Shown: positions 16,828-25,857, numbered from the stretch's first letter. The stretch: 50,983 nucleotides of DNA from Rubrivivax sp. (GCA_030653505.1 JAURZK010000029.1:1-50983); one strand, 5' to 3'. A program made the numbers and translations. The notes: generated by a model not told the origin, from the letters alone.

Positions 16828-18243
16828 TCACGCCGCAACGGGCTCGTCCTTCATCTGCGACGACCAACCCCAGGCATCGTCGACGATCGCGGTGAGCGCG
16901 CCTTCCTGAAGGCCCAGCTGGCCGGCCAGTTCCTCTGCATGCCCGCTGTCTCCGGCATCCAGCGCGTCCAGCAAGCGCAGCCGGCCGGCCCAAGGCCCCT
17001 GTCGCCGCAGCAGCGCCGCCGTTGCCTCGTCCCCCAAGCGCAGCGGCGCAATCGCATCCGCCAGCGGCACCTGCAGCAGCGGCTCGATCACCGACAGTAG
17101 CCCCAGCGTGAAGTGCGCCCCCGGGTTCGGCTCGCACAGCTTGCGCGCGATGTTCTCCAGCACCCGCCCGCGCACGAGTGCGCCCTCTTCCAACGCCTTG
17201 GCGGCCTGGCGCGCGCTGCCAGCCGACAGCATCAGCTGCACCGACAGCCAGCGTTGCAGTTCACGCCGGCCCAGCAGCGCCACGGCGGTGTCCACCGTCT
17301 CCACGCCCTGCTTCGCGCCGATGGCCGGGCTGTTGGCGTAACGCAGCAGCCGGTAGGTCAGCGTCGCGTCGCCGCGCACGGCGTCGGCGACGATGTTGGC
17401 CTCGCGGTCCATCGCCAGGTGGTTCATCAGTTCGCAGATGCGGTGCGCTGCGGCGCCCAGCGGCTTTGGCGGTGGCGCGTCCCGGCTGCGGCCGAGCTGG
17501 CCGCCGGCCAGGGTGACCGCACCGCGCAACGCGGCTTCCATGTCCTCCACGTGCTCGAAGCCCAGGCCCACGATGGCCACACGCGGCAGCAGCTCGCGCC
17601 AGCGCTGGGCCGACAGAAGCAAGGTGTCGATGCCTCCCACGCCGGCGTGCACGACGACGAAGTCGGCCGGCGGCGTTGCCATGGGCGGGCCGTCGGCCAC
17701 ACCCAGCAGCGCACCACGACTGCGCAGGGCCGTGGCCGTCTCTGCAGGCACCGCGCCCAGGTCGTCGACCAGCAACCACATGCCGGCCCCCGCGGCGTCG
17801 GCCACCCTGGGCCGCGACAGCATCACGGCGGGCAGTTTCAGCAGCGCTGCGCGGCCCGTGGCGGTGACCCCCGCGGCCGTCGACACCAGGCCGGCGTGGT
17901 GCAGGACGGCGCCGGGTGAGCCGCCGCGCGAAGCCAGGAAACGTTCGGCAGCCGGCGCCAGCCGCAACTCGAAAGCGGCGACCTGACCCTGGCGGCCGAC
18001 CAGCGGCCGCCGTGGCCCGAAGCCGGGCATGGGTTCCGCGGCATCGGCCACCGCGGCGGCCACTTCCGCCCCCACCAATGGAAAGCGGGCCGGCGGCGGC
18101 ACAGCCGTGCCGGGGGGCTGGGTCCGCAGTGCCGGGGCAGCTGAAGGTGCCGAAACGGGCCTTGCAGACGACGACGCGCCGGTCCGCCCCACAGCCACCG
18201 GTGCCACTGGCGCCCCCAGCATGCGCTTCAGCCAAGGCCACAT
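16828..18243 (-). CDS. HDOD-domain signalling protein with degenerate EAL-like N-terminus
   Basis: A 471-residue protein of the YuxH type. After a Pro/Ala-rich N-terminus (residues about 1-65), residues about 70-245 resemble an EAL-type domain (RQGQVAAFELRL is the usual opening) but lack the catalytic EAL and metal-binding acidic residues, so it should not hydrolyse c-di-GMP. Residues about 265-440 are an HDOD domain, seen in LLRYANSPAIGAKQGVETVD and AVALLGRRELQRWLSVQLM. HDOD proteins act in regulatory networks for motility, stress or cyclic-di-GMP signalling without known enzymatic activity. ATG at 18243 is the start. A second, unrelated-length HDOD protein lies at 29.5-30.3 kb. Confidence 0.85.
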   Translation of the reverse strand: MWPWLKRMLGAPVAPVAVGRTGASSSARPVSAPSAAPALRTQPPGTAVPPPARFPLVGAEVAAAVADAAEPMPGFGPRRPLVGRQGQVAAFELRLAPAAERFLASRGGSPGAVLHHAGLVSTAAGVTATGRAALLKLPAVMLSRPRVADAAGAGMWLLVDDLGAVPAETATALRSRGALLGVADGPPMATPPADFVVVHAGVGGIDTLLLSAQRWRELLPRVAIVGLGFEHVEDMEAALRGAVTLAGGQLGRSRDAPPPKPLGAAAHRICELMNHLAMDREANIVADAVRGDATLTYRLLRYANSPAIGAKQGVETVDTAVALLGRRELQRWLSVQLMLSAGSARQAAKALEEGALVRGRVLENIARKLCEPNPGAHFTLGLLSVIEPLLQVPLADAIAPLRLGDEATAALLRRQGPWAGRLRLLDALDAGDSGHAEELAGQLGLQEGALTAIVDDAWGWSSQMKDEPVAA

Positions 18244-18324
18244 GGAAACCCCTCTCCGGTGCGCGGCGCCGGTGCCAGTCTTTGCTCGGACATCGCGCGC
18301 ATCCTACGGACCGGGCCGGGCACG

Positions 18325-19083
18325 TCAGCCCGGAGGAGAGGCCGAAGCACCCAGCATTTCCTGCGCGTCGTCGCCGACGTCGTGCCGCTCGGCGGCGGCA
18401 CGCGCCAATGCCATCCACACCGGCAGCGACAGGCGCTGCGCACGCCGCGGCGCGGCCCGCGCCACGTCCAGCCCGTTCGCGCCGGCGAAGATGACGCCGT
18501 AGGCTGCCGGCACCTCGTCGGCGCTGGCGATGCCCTCGCGCAGCACGTACCAGCACTGGCTGGCCACCGCCAGGTAGGCCGCCGCCTTCGCCTGGCGGCG
18601 CAGGTCGGCCAGCAGGTCGGCGCGGCTGACCTTGATCTCGTGCGCGATCGGTTCGACCTGGTCCTCCAGCGTCGTGTGGCGGATGGAATAGACATCGGGC
18701 ATGGCCATCGCCCAGGTGGTGCCGCCGTCGTCGCGCGGCAGCGGGGCGCGCAGGCTCAGGCCGCGCCAGACGATGCGCCCGGCACGCTGCATCTCCAGCG
18801 CCACGCGGGCCACCAGCGTTTCGTGGGCGTCGAAGGCGGCCTGGTTACGCCGGCGTGCCGCGGCCAGCATCTGTATGCCCGCGTCGGTGACACGCAGCGT
18901 CTCGCGGCCTTCGGCGTCCCAGTGGCGGCTGAGCAGCGCGGCGGCCAGCAGGTCGAGCTCGATGGCGTCGTGGCAGGGCCAGCCGGCCGATCGCCAGACT
19001 TCGCGCAGGCGGCGGCGGTGCGCGGCACCCAGCGGCGCGGGCGCGGCGCTGTCGAGCCCGCCCCCCACGCTGGCAACGGTCAC
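18325..19083 (-). CDS. MmcB-like protein with probable PD-(D/E)XK nuclease fold
   Basis: A 252-residue protein not firmly recognised. The N-terminal half (about residues 15-95) looks like a winged-helix region (LREVWRSAGWPCHDAIELDLL, LRVTDAGIQMLAAARR). The C-terminal half has PDVYSIRHT and, about 20 residues later, HEIKVSRADLLADLRR, an arrangement matching the D...ExK core of PD-(D/E)XK nucleases, and similar to MmcB, a DNA-damage-associated protein of Caulobacter. The downstream CWYVLREGI and GVIFA strands also fit that fold. The start is taken as GTG at 19083 because upstream sequence belongs to the neighbouring DUF427 gene region. Nuclease function is inference. Confidence 0.68.
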   Translation of the reverse strand: MTVASVGGGLDSAAPAPLGAAHRRRLREVWRSAGWPCHDAIELDLLAAALLSRHWDAEGRETLRVTDAGIQMLAAARRRNQAAFDAHETLVARVALEMQRAGRIVWRGLSLRAPLPRDDGGTTWAMAMPDVYSIRHTTLEDQVEPIAHEIKVSRADLLADLRRQAKAAAYLAVASQCWYVLREGIASADEVPAAYGVIFAGANGLDVARAAPRRAQRLSLPVWMALARAAAERHDVGDDAQEMLGASASPPG

Positions 19084-19127
19084 GCCGGCCTCACTCGCGG
19101 CGCACCCGGGTCGTTCGGGCCCGGGCC

Positions 19128-19409
19128 CTACTCGATGACCTGCACGCCCTTCCAGAACGCGACGCGGCCCTTGATGTTCGCCGCCGCCTCCTTGGGGTCG
19201 GGATAGGTCCAGACGGCGTCGGGGTTGGCGTCGCCGTTGACGAAGAGCGTGTGGTAACTCGCCTGCCCCTTCCAGCTGCACATGGTCTTGGTGTTGCTGG
19301 GCAGCAGGAACTCGGGCTTGACGGCGCTGGCCGGGAAGTAGTGGTTGCCTTCCACCACCACGGTGTCGTCGCTCTCGGCCACGACCACGCCTTTCCAGAT
19401 CGCTTTCAT
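19128..19409 (-). CDS. DUF427 domain protein
   Basis: A 93-residue protein of the DUF427 family, a small beta-rich fold of unknown function. The family hallmarks are clear: MKAIWKGVVVAESDDTVVVEGNHYFP at the start (quoted here only by its ends, MKAIWKG and GNHYFP), then TKTMCSWKGQASYHT with a conserved Cys and Lys, and the C-terminal KGRVAFWKGVQV. GGAGA lies 9 bases before the ATG at 19409. It sits upstream of, and on the same strand as, the MmcB-like gene with a 44-base gap, so both may share a transcript. Confidence 0.92.
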   Translation of the reverse strand: MKAIWKGVVVAESDDTVVVEGNHYFPASAVKPEFLLPSNTKTMCSWKGQASYHTLFVNGDANPDAVWTYPDPKEAAANIKGRVAFWKGVQVIE

Positions 19410-19534
19410 CGCTGATTGTCTCCAGTGCTTCCCGTATCCACGCGTTCGCTTGGCAGGTTACCACCGGCCCCGCTGAACGCTGCGTGCAAGGCGGTGCAAC
19501 CCGAAATCGGCCCGCCGGGCCTACATTGCTTGGC

Positions 19535-20392
19535 ATGGACGCTTCCAAAGTCACCGCCCCCCGCAGCATCGAAAGGCTCATCCAGGGCCAGGCCACCAGC
19601 GACGGCGCCGGCGTGCGCATGACGCGCCTGCTGACGCAGGACCTGCAGCGCCGGCTCGACCCCTTCCTGATGCTCGACCTGTTCGGCACCGACAACCCGG
19701 GCGACTACATCGGCGGTTTCCCCGACCACCCGCACCGCGGCTTCGAGACCGTCACCTACATGCTGCAGGGCCGCATGCGCCACCGCGACAGCGTGGGCAA
19801 CAACGGGCTGCTGGTGCCCGGCAGCGTGCAGTGGATGACCGCCGGCCGCGGCGTCATCCACAGCGAGATGCCCGAGCAGGAAGAGGGCGCGATGGAAGGT
19901 TTCCAGCTCTGGCTGAACCTGCCGGCGCGCGAGAAGATGCGCCAGCCGTGGTACCGCGACATCGCCAGCGCCGACGTGCCCGAGTGGCAGGGCGACGGTG
20001 TCATCGCGCGGGTCATCGCCGGCGCCAGCCACGGCGTGGCGGGCGCGGTGAAGCGCGAAGCCACCGCGCCGCTCTACCTCGACCTGCACCTGCAGCCCGG
20101 CGCCAGCTTCGCGCAGCCGCTGCCGGCTTCGCACAACGCCTTCGTCGTCGTCTACCGCGGTGAGCTTGCCGTGGGCGACGCCGGCGTGCGCACCCGCCGC
20201 ATGGCCATCCTGGCCAACACGCCGGGCAGCGACGGCGTGGTGCTGCGCGCCGGCCCAGAAGGCGCCCGCGCCATCGTGGTGGCCGGGCAGCCGCTGAAGG
20301 AGCCCATCGCGCAGTACGGGCCGTTCGTAATGAACACGCAGCAGGAGATCTTCCAGGCCGTGCAGGACTTCAACGCTGGCCGGCTGGCCTAG
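19535..20392 (+). CDS. Pirin family protein
   Basis: A 285-residue bicupin of the pirin family. Members bind a metal in the N-terminal cupin; some have quercetinase activity and others act as regulators. The metal ligands are visible: HPHRGFETVTY contributes two His, and GVIHSEMPE contributes the third His and the Glu. The C-terminal cupin runs from about residue 175 to 275 (PLYLDLHLQPGASF, HNAFVVVYRGELAVG). Length is normal. It ends only 9 bases from the stop of the convergent DUF4397 gene. The biological substrate cannot be deduced. Confidence 0.92.
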   Translation: MDASKVTAPRSIERLIQGQATSDGAGVRMTRLLTQDLQRRLDPFLMLDLFGTDNPGDYIGGFPDHPHRGFETVTYMLQGRMRHRDSVGNNGLLVPGSVQWMTAGRGVIHSEMPEQEEGAMEGFQLWLNLPAREKMRQPWYRDIASADVPEWQGDGVIARVIAGASHGVAGAVKREATAPLYLDLHLQPGASFAQPLPASHNAFVVVYRGELAVGDAGVRTRRMAILANTPGSDGVVLRAGPEGARAIVVAGQPLKEPIAQYGPFVMNTQQEIFQAVQDFNAGRLA

Positions 20393-20401
20393 ACGCGGGC
20401 G

Positions 20402-21673
20402 TCACCGGTCCTTGCGCACGATGCCCACCGGGCTGCTGGCACCGCCGACCAGGAAGACGCTGTAGTTCGCCGCCGCGACGAAGGTCTGGTCGATGGCGCT
20501 GAACAGCGGCGGGGCGGTGCCCACCGCCGACACCGACAACTGCGCCGTCGTGGTGGCGTCGATGCCGCCGTAGGCAGAGGCCGTGCCCGCGGCGACGCTG
20601 TCGGCCACGGGTGCAAAGTCGGCACTCAACGACAGCGGCCCGCTCAAACCCTCGACGGCATTCACCAGCCGCAGCTTGGCGCGCGTGCGGTCGCCGGTCA
20701 GGTTGTTGTCGTCGCTGACCCAACGCACCAGCGCCGCGTCTGGCGGCCCGTAGACCAGCAGCGTGTAGTCGGCGCCGGCGGTCAGCGTGAAGCTGCCACT
20801 GTTCTGCGCCGCGCCGTTGACCGTCACCACCACGGCCTGGTCACCCGCCGGCACCAGCGTGTAGGGCGTGACGGCCGGTGCATTGATGTTCGACAGCACC
20901 GGCGCACCGCCCACGCGCAGGTTGACGCTGCCGGCATCGGCCAGGCCCGCGACCACGCGCAGCCGCGCCTGCGTCGGTGCCAGCGCCGTGATGGCGCCCT
21001 GTTGTGTCAGCGCCAGGCCCTGCACCAGCACACCGCCGGCAGCGGGTGCCAGCACCAGCGTCACCCGCTGCTTGCTGGCCAGCGCCAGGGCCGACACGTC
21101 CAGTCGCAGGTCGGTCTTGCTGCCCGTGGCCGTGACCCGCAGCCGGTAGCTGCCGCTGTTGACGGTGAGCCAGGCGCCCACCGCGTCGACGGCGGCACCC
21201 GACTGCACCGGCACCGACTCGGCCAGCGTGTCGGCGGTGCCCGTGAGGTAGATGTCCAGCGCGCCGGCGTCAGGTGCGGCGTTCACCACCCGCAGCAGGC
21301 TGCGGTTGTCGGCGGGGGCCCCGGCCTCGTCGTCCAGCAGCAGCTGCTTCAGGCCGCCCTGCGGTCCGTAGGCCAGCAGCGTGTAGTGCTTGCGCTTGTC
21401 GACCGCGGGGTTGAATGTCAGCAGCGCGGTGCCCGAACCGGCGCGTGCCAGCGTGTTCGTCTTGCCGGGGTCGGCTTCGGCATAGCTGGCGGTCTCGCCG
21501 TAGGCCACGGCGCCCTGTCGCAGCTGGTCGTCGACGCGCCAGTCCAGCTGCGCGTAGCCGCTGCTGGCGTTCACCAACCGCACCTGGGCCTTGGTGCGGT
21601 CGGCGCCGCCGCCGCATGCGGCCAGCAGGCCCGCCGCCACGGCCACCAAGCCGGCCCATCTCCACATCGTCAT
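20402..21673 (-). CDS. DUF4397-repeat lipoprotein
   Basis: A 423-residue lipoprotein. The signal peptide ends in the lipobox LLAAC (Cys about residue 20), followed by GGG, so it should be anchored in the outer or inner membrane facing the periplasm. The rest consists of beta-rich modules related to DUF4397: each has a strand of type AQVRLVNASSGYAQLDW, SLLRVVNAAPDAGALDIYL, ARLRVVAGLADAGSVNLRV or AKLRLVNAVEGLSGPL, followed by a YTLLxYGP strand (YTLLAYGPQG, YTLLVYGPPD). Four such modules can be seen. GGGAG lies 8 bases before the ATG at 21673. Function unknown; DUF4397 proteins are usually cell-surface or spore/envelope proteins. Confidence 0.88.
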   Translation of the reverse strand: MTMWRWAGLVAVAAGLLAACGGGADRTKAQVRLVNASSGYAQLDWRVDDQLRQGAVAYGETASYAEADPGKTNTLARAGSGTALLTFNPAVDKRKHYTLLAYGPQGGLKQLLLDDEAGAPADNRSLLRVVNAAPDAGALDIYLTGTADTLAESVPVQSGAAVDAVGAWLTVNSGSYRLRVTATGSKTDLRLDVSALALASKQRVTLVLAPAAGGVLVQGLALTQQGAITALAPTQARLRVVAGLADAGSVNLRVGGAPVLSNINAPAVTPYTLVPAGDQAVVVTVNGAAQNSGSFTLTAGADYTLLVYGPPDAALVRWVSDDNNLTGDRTRAKLRLVNAVEGLSGPLSLSADFAPVADSVAAGTASAYGGIDATTTAQLSVSAVGTAPPLFSAIDQTFVAAANYSVFLVGGASSPVGIVRKDR

Positions 21674-21728
21674 CGTTCGCTCCCTGGCTTCACGCATCCC
21701 GCAATGATGCCTGGGCACGGGCATGGCC

Positions 21729-22007
21729 TCATGTCTGGTGTGCAACCGACATCCCGGGGCGCCAGCCCGATAGCTGCAGTTCCAGCCAGCTCGCCAGCGG
21801 CAGTTCGCGCGCCAGCGTGTCGGCGCTGGCGTGTTCACACACGCACAGGCCATGCTCCAGATCATGGCTGGAGTCGAACCAGCCGCAGGCGCGCGGCCGG
21901 TTTTCGTCTTCGCTGTCCAGTGCGGGCAGCACGGTTTCGTCGGGCCTGGGGTGGTGCGGCACCGCCGGTTTGCGGCGCCAGGGCAGGAGGAGGCTGAGCA
22001 GGTTCAT
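21729..22007 (-). CDS. Small hypothetical protein
   Basis: A 92-residue protein with no recognised family. It begins MNLLSLLLPWRRKPAVP and its second half contains CGWFDSSHDLEHGLCVCEHA, with three cysteines, then ASWLELQLSGWRPGM. The Cys/His pattern (C...H...H..C.C.H) could bind metal but is not a known motif. A GGGAG sequence lies 8 bases before the ATG at 22007, and the codon use is normal for the genome, supporting it as a real gene. It lies 55 bases upstream of the lipoprotein gene on the same strand. Confidence 0.7.
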   Translation of the reverse strand: MNLLSLLLPWRRKPAVPHHPRPDETVLPALDSEDENRPRACGWFDSSHDLEHGLCVCEHASADTLARELPLASWLELQLSGWRPGMSVAHQT

Positions 22008-22185
22008 CGCGGGCTCCCGGTTTGCATGGGGTGCCGCCATCGTCGTGGTCCGGCCCGGCACCCACCATCGCCCCGAGGTCGGGCGGCGGCGGGCCCCCGG
22101 CCGGGTGCCCCGTATGGGGGACCCGGCGGCGGAAAGCCACGGGGACCGCCACGGCGCCACCCGGCCGCCGTGGCACCATGCGGCC

Positions 22186-22896
22186 ATGTGCGGACGCTAC
22201 GTCGTGGCCTACGACCCCCAGACCCTGGTCTCGGGCTTCAGCCTCACGCGCGTCGTGCCCTTCCCGAAGCGCTGGAACATCGCGCCGCAGTCCCCCGTGC
22301 CGGTCGTCTACGAAACGCGTGAAGGCGAACGTGTCGCCGAGCTCATGCGTTGGGGGCTGGTGCCGCACTGGGCCAAGGACGCCAGCATCGGCCACAAGCT
22401 CAACAACGCGCGTGCCGAAGGGCTCTTCGACAAGCCCTCGTTCCGCCAGCCGGCCCGGCGCCGGCGCTGCCTGCTGCCGGCCAGCGGCTTTTACGAGTGG
22501 CAGCCGCCGGCCGCCGGCCAGCCTGCGAAGACGCCCAAGCAGCCGTGGTACATCAGCGCGGCCGACGCCGGGCTGCTGGCGATGGCCGGCCTGTTCGAGG
22601 CCTGGCGGCCGAGCGACGAAGCTGAGTGGGTGCTCACATGCTGCATCGTCACGACCGAGGCCAACGCGCTGATGGCGCCCATCCACGACCGCATGCCGGT
22701 GATGCTTGCGCCCGAAGACTGGGGGCCATGGCTGTCGCGTGCCGAGCAGTCACCGGAGGCGCTCGCGCCGCTGCTGAAGCCCTGCCCGCCGGAGTGGCTG
22801 CGCGCCTGGCCGGTGTCGCGCGCCGTGAGCCCAGGCACGGCCGAAGGCGAGGCGCTGATCGCGCCGCTGCCCGACGCCGCACCTTCGGGTGTGTAG
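22186..22896 (+). CDS. SRAP-family protein (YedK/HMCES), abasic-site DNA-protein crosslinker
   Basis: A 236-residue SOS-response-associated peptidase-like protein. The family protects single-stranded DNA by linking covalently to abasic sites through the amino group and thiol of Cys2 after Met removal. The key residues are all present: Cys2 in MCGRY, Asn74 in LNNARAE, Glu104 in GFYEW and His167 in PIHDRMP. WNIAPQSPVPVV and MRWGLVPHWA are further signatures. The ATG at 22186 is fixed by the need for Cys at position 2. It precedes the YdjM-like gene by 81 bases on the same strand. Confidence 0.95.
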   Translation: MCGRYVVAYDPQTLVSGFSLTRVVPFPKRWNIAPQSPVPVVYETREGERVAELMRWGLVPHWAKDASIGHKLNNARAEGLFDKPSFRQPARRRRCLLPASGFYEWQPPAAGQPAKTPKQPWYISAADAGLLAMAGLFEAWRPSDEAEWVLTCCIVTTEANALMAPIHDRMPVMLAPEDWGPWLSRAEQSPEALAPLLKPCPPEWLRAWPVSRAVSPGTAEGEALIAPLPDAAPSGV

Positions 22897-22977
22897 CGAA
22901 ACGCGGATGCTGGCCCGGCGACGACGCGCGGCCCCAGGCTGCACAACGTCTTCCCGCTTGCGCCATGCTGCGCGGCC

Positions 22978-24117
22978 ATGGACACCTTGACCCACGCCCT
23001 TTCCGGCGCCCTGGTGGCGCGGCTGATCGTGGCCCGCGGCCCGGTGCCGCTGGCCGCGGCACCCGGCATCGCCTTGCCGGGACGCTACGCCGCCGCCTGG
23101 CATGGCGCGCCCGCTGCGCCGCGGCCCTGGCAGGCCGTCGTGGTCGGCCTGGTGGCCGGCGCCTTTCCCGACGTCGACTTCGTCGCCCGCGGCGCCGGCG
23201 ACGTGGCCTACCTGCTGCACCACCGTGGCATCACGCACTCGGTGCTGTTGCTGCCGCTGTGGGCCTGGGGCCTGTCGTGGCTGCTGGCGCAGGCCTTTGG
23301 CGTCACACGCGGCCAGCGCGGGGGCTGGAAGAGCCTGTACCTCGTCACCTGTGCCGGCATCGCCATCCACATCGCGGGTGACTGGATCACACAGTTCGGC
23401 ACCATGTCGCTGGCGCCGCTGTCGAACCAGCGCTTCGGGCTGGGCTCGATGTTCATCATCGACCTGGCCTTCACCGGAGCGCTGCTGGCCGGTTTGGCGC
23501 TGGCGGCCGCTTTCCCGCGCCGGCGCTGGCCGGCCGGGCTGGGGCTGGCGGCGGCAGCGGCCTGGGTCGGGTTGGCCACCGTCGGGCAGTACGAAGCACT
23601 GGATGTCGGCGAACGCCAGGCGCGCGCGCTGGGCGTGGCCACGCCGTTGATCACCGTGATGCCGCGCCCGGCCTCGCCCTTCAACTGGACGGTGTCGGTC
23701 TTCGACGGCCAGCATTACCACGTCGCCCACGTCAACACGCGCCGCAGCGACGTGCTGCAGGCCGCCGCCGACAGCCACTTCCTGCGCCGCTACTCGGCGC
23801 CCTACCTGCCCGTCGCCCAGGCCACGTGGCAAACGGTGCCGCGTTTCGGCGGCGCAGGCACGCCGGGCTGGGTGCAGGAAGCCTGGAACGCCGAAGCCTT
23901 CGCCTTCTACCGCTGGTTCGCGCAGACGCCGGCGCTGCTGCAGGTGCAGCAGGACGCGGCCGGCGAACGCTGCGCCTGGTTCCGCGACCTGCGTTTCGAG
24001 TTCCCCGGGCGCGACGAAGGGCCCTTCCGCTACGGCGTTTGCCTGCCGGGCGACGGCGAAGGCAGCGCACCGCCGCGTGTCTTCAAGCTCGAAGGCGGTC
24101 AGCGCCAACCTGTGTAG
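22978..24117 (+). CDS. YdjM-like membrane-bound metal-dependent hydrolase
   Basis: A 379-residue inner-membrane protein of the DUF457/YdjM (LexA-regulated, metal-dependent hydrolase) group. The N-terminal MDTLTHALSGALVARL, DVDFVARGAGDVAYLLHHRGITHS and HIAGDWITQFGT supply the conserved His and Asp residues that bind metal in the family. Four to five hydrophobic helices lie in the first 200 residues; the C-terminal 170 residues (from about FNWTVSVFDGQHYHVAHV) form a soluble domain. The substrate is unknown. It follows the SRAP gene on the same strand. Confidence 0.88.
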   Translation: MDTLTHALSGALVARLIVARGPVPLAAAPGIALPGRYAAAWHGAPAAPRPWQAVVVGLVAGAFPDVDFVARGAGDVAYLLHHRGITHSVLLLPLWAWGLSWLLAQAFGVTRGQRGGWKSLYLVTCAGIAIHIAGDWITQFGTMSLAPLSNQRFGLGSMFIIDLAFTGALLAGLALAAAFPRRRWPAGLGLAAAAAWVGLATVGQYEALDVGERQARALGVATPLITVMPRPASPFNWTVSVFDGQHYHVAHVNTRRSDVLQAAADSHFLRRYSAPYLPVAQATWQTVPRFGGAGTPGWVQEAWNAEAFAFYRWFAQTPALLQVQQDAAGERCAWFRDLRFEFPGRDEGPFRYGVCLPGDGEGSAPPRVFKLEGGQRQPV

Positions 24118-24165
24118 CCAGTGTGGCCGGTGTGGCCATCACCACGGCCGGCGGCGTCGTGCGCG

Positions 24166-24648
24166 TCAGAACAGCAGCGCGGCGATGAAGATGCCAATCA
24201 TCATGAAGGCGATCACGACCTTGGCGACCAACCCGACCATGATGCCCAGCCAGGTGGACAGGCCCACTTTCCAGGCGCGCTGCTCGTCGCGGCGCGCGAT
24301 GTACTCGCCGACCGCTGCGCCCACCAGCGGCATGAAGAACACGCCCACCAGCCCCATGAACAGCCCGAGCACCGTGCCCAGCGCCGCCCCCACCAGCGCC
24401 TGCCGGCTGGCACCGGCGCGCTGGGCGCCCAGCAGGCCGGCGACGTAGTCCAGCGCCCAGGCCAGCACCGCCAGCACACTCACCAGCGCCAGCGTGCCGG
24501 CGCCGACACGCGTGAAGTCGTCTATCCACGCACCGAGCACGATGCCGCCGAGCACGAAAGCCGTGCCCGGCAGCGCCGGCAGCACCGTGCCGGCCAGGCC
24601 GGCGACGATGAGCGCAACGCTCAGCGTCCACAGCAGCGCATCGTTCAT
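24166..24648 (-). CDS. DUF456 family membrane protein
   Basis: A 160-residue inner-membrane protein of the DUF456 family. Four hydrophobic segments are seen (about 5-50, 55-75, 85-120 and 135-160), with the Gly-rich motifs PGTAFVLGGIVLGAWIDDF, LGAQRAGAS and GLVGVFFMPLVGAAVGEY typical of the family. Function is not known. It lies 18 bases downstream of the NnrU-like gene on the same strand and is probably in an operon with it. Confidence 0.9.
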   Translation of the reverse strand: MNDALLWTLSVALIVAGLAGTVLPALPGTAFVLGGIVLGAWIDDFTRVGAGTLALVSVLAVLAWALDYVAGLLGAQRAGASRQALVGAALGTVLGLFMGLVGVFFMPLVGAAVGEYIARRDEQRAWKVGLSTWLGIMVGLVAKVVIAFMMIGIFIAALLF

Positions 24649-24666
24649 CGCAGCCTCAGCACCGCA

Positions 24667-25257
24667 TCAGGCGCCACCACGGACAAAGGGCGACACGCCT
24701 ATCCAGGCCCGGTGGGCCCAGAAGGCGAAGCCGGCATAGGCCACCAGGCCGATCACGACCGCGATCACCGTGGGCACCACGCGGCCCGGCGGGTAGACGG
24801 TGCCGGCGGCGCGGTCGCGCTGGCGCGCCGAACGGAAGTCCAGCACCGCCCACAGCAGGAAGGCGCCGAACAGCACCACGTCGGCCAGCGTGTTGTTGGC
24901 GATCAGGTGCGCGATGGCCCAGACCTTCACCGCCAGCACCATCGGGTGCTTGACCATGGCCTTGATGGCGTTGCCTGGCACGTAGGCGGCGACGAGCAGC
25001 AGGAAGGCGACCAGCGACAGCAGCGCCGCCGCATGGCGCGTCCAGCCCGGCGTCGCCCACAGCACCACCGGCTGCTGCCGCGCCGCCCCGTAACCCCAGA
25101 CGATGAGCACGAAGCCGGCCAGCGCCAGCGCGGCGTAGAGACCCTTCCAGACGCTCTGGCCACGCGCGGCGATGACGCGGCTGCGCCAGCCGTCGGCAAA
25201 GATGCGCACCGAGTGCACACCGAGGAAGAGGACGAGGCCGAGGATCAGCAGACTCAT
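24667..25257 (-). CDS. NnrU family membrane protein
   Basis: A 196-residue inner-membrane protein of the NnrU family, first described beside denitrification genes and related to isoprenylcysteine-methyltransferase-like membrane proteins. Signatures include HSVRIFADGWRSRVIAARG, the KHPMVLAVKVWAIAHLIANN segment (conserved KHP and HL residues) and ADVVLFGAFLLWAVLDFRS. Five or six membrane helices are apparent. No nitrate or nitric-oxide reductase genes are in the window, so a denitrification role is not supported here. Confidence 0.9.
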   Translation of the reverse strand: MSLLILGLVLFLGVHSVRIFADGWRSRVIAARGQSVWKGLYAALALAGFVLIVWGYGAARQQPVVLWATPGWTRHAAALLSLVAFLLLVAAYVPGNAIKAMVKHPMVLAVKVWAIAHLIANNTLADVVLFGAFLLWAVLDFRSARQRDRAAGTVYPPGRVVPTVIAVVIGLVAYAGFAFWAHRAWIGVSPFVRGGA

Positions 25258-25314
25258 GGTGCGTGGCCGTTCGTGGACGAAAAGCCGATTGTGGCGCCGC
25301 TATGCTGCACGGCC

Positions 25315-25791
25315 ATGAACGCCCCTCGCACCTACCGTCTTTACTGGGAAGACTTTCCTGTCGGCCACGTCATGGAGTTCGGCGGCACGCCGGTCTCGCG
25401 CGAAGCCGTGGTCAACTTCGCCAGCCAGTTCGACCCGCAGCCCTTCCACCTCGACGAGGCCGCCGCGAAGGACACCGTGTTCGGCGGCCTGTGCGCCAGC
25501 GGCTGGCACACCTGCGCGATGGCGATGCGCATGATGTGCGACGCTTACCTGCTCGACGCCGCCAGCCAGGGCAGCCCCGGCATCGACGCACTGCGCTGGC
25601 TCAAGCCCGTGTTCCCCGGCGACACGCTGCGCATGCGCATGGACATCCTGGAAGCACGGCCGATGAACAGCAAGCCCCACGTCGGCCTGGTGCGCAGCCG
25701 CTGGACGGTGCGCAACCAGCACGGCGAGGACGTGATGACGATGGAAGGCTGGGGCATGTTCCTTCGCCGGCCCGCAGCCGCAGCACCTTGA
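25315..25791 (+). CDS. MaoC-like dehydratase (hot-dog fold)
   Basis: A 158-residue single hot-dog-domain protein of the MaoC/(R)-hydratase family, which hydrates enoyl-CoA thioesters. The active-site region FASQFDPQPFHLDEAAAKDT carries the Asp and His of the hydratase motif (D-x-N/Q-P-x-H), followed by GGLCASGWHTCAMAMRM. It is divergent from the NnrU gene; the ATG at 25315 begins MNAPRTYRLYWEDFPVG. A terminator-like hairpin follows. Substrate chain length is unknown. Confidence 0.92.
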   Translation: MNAPRTYRLYWEDFPVGHVMEFGGTPVSREAVVNFASQFDPQPFHLDEAAAKDTVFGGLCASGWHTCAMAMRMMCDAYLLDAASQGSPGIDALRWLKPVFPGDTLRMRMDILEARPMNSKPHVGLVRSRWTVRNQHGEDVMTMEGWGMFLRRPAAAAP

Positions 25792-25814
25792 ACGGCCTGC
25801 CCGAGGGCTACTGC

Positions 25815-25857
25815 GCCGCCGTGACCGGTGCCGGCCGAACCCACCGGCGGCTTTTTT
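25815..25857 (+). terminator. Probable rho-independent terminator after the MaoC-like gene
   Basis: CCGGTG and CACCGG arms, extended below by GCCG and CGGC across a small bulge, are followed by six Ts at 25852-25857. It lies about 25-65 bases after the MaoC-like stop codon and before the PotF-like gene. Confidence 0.6.
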
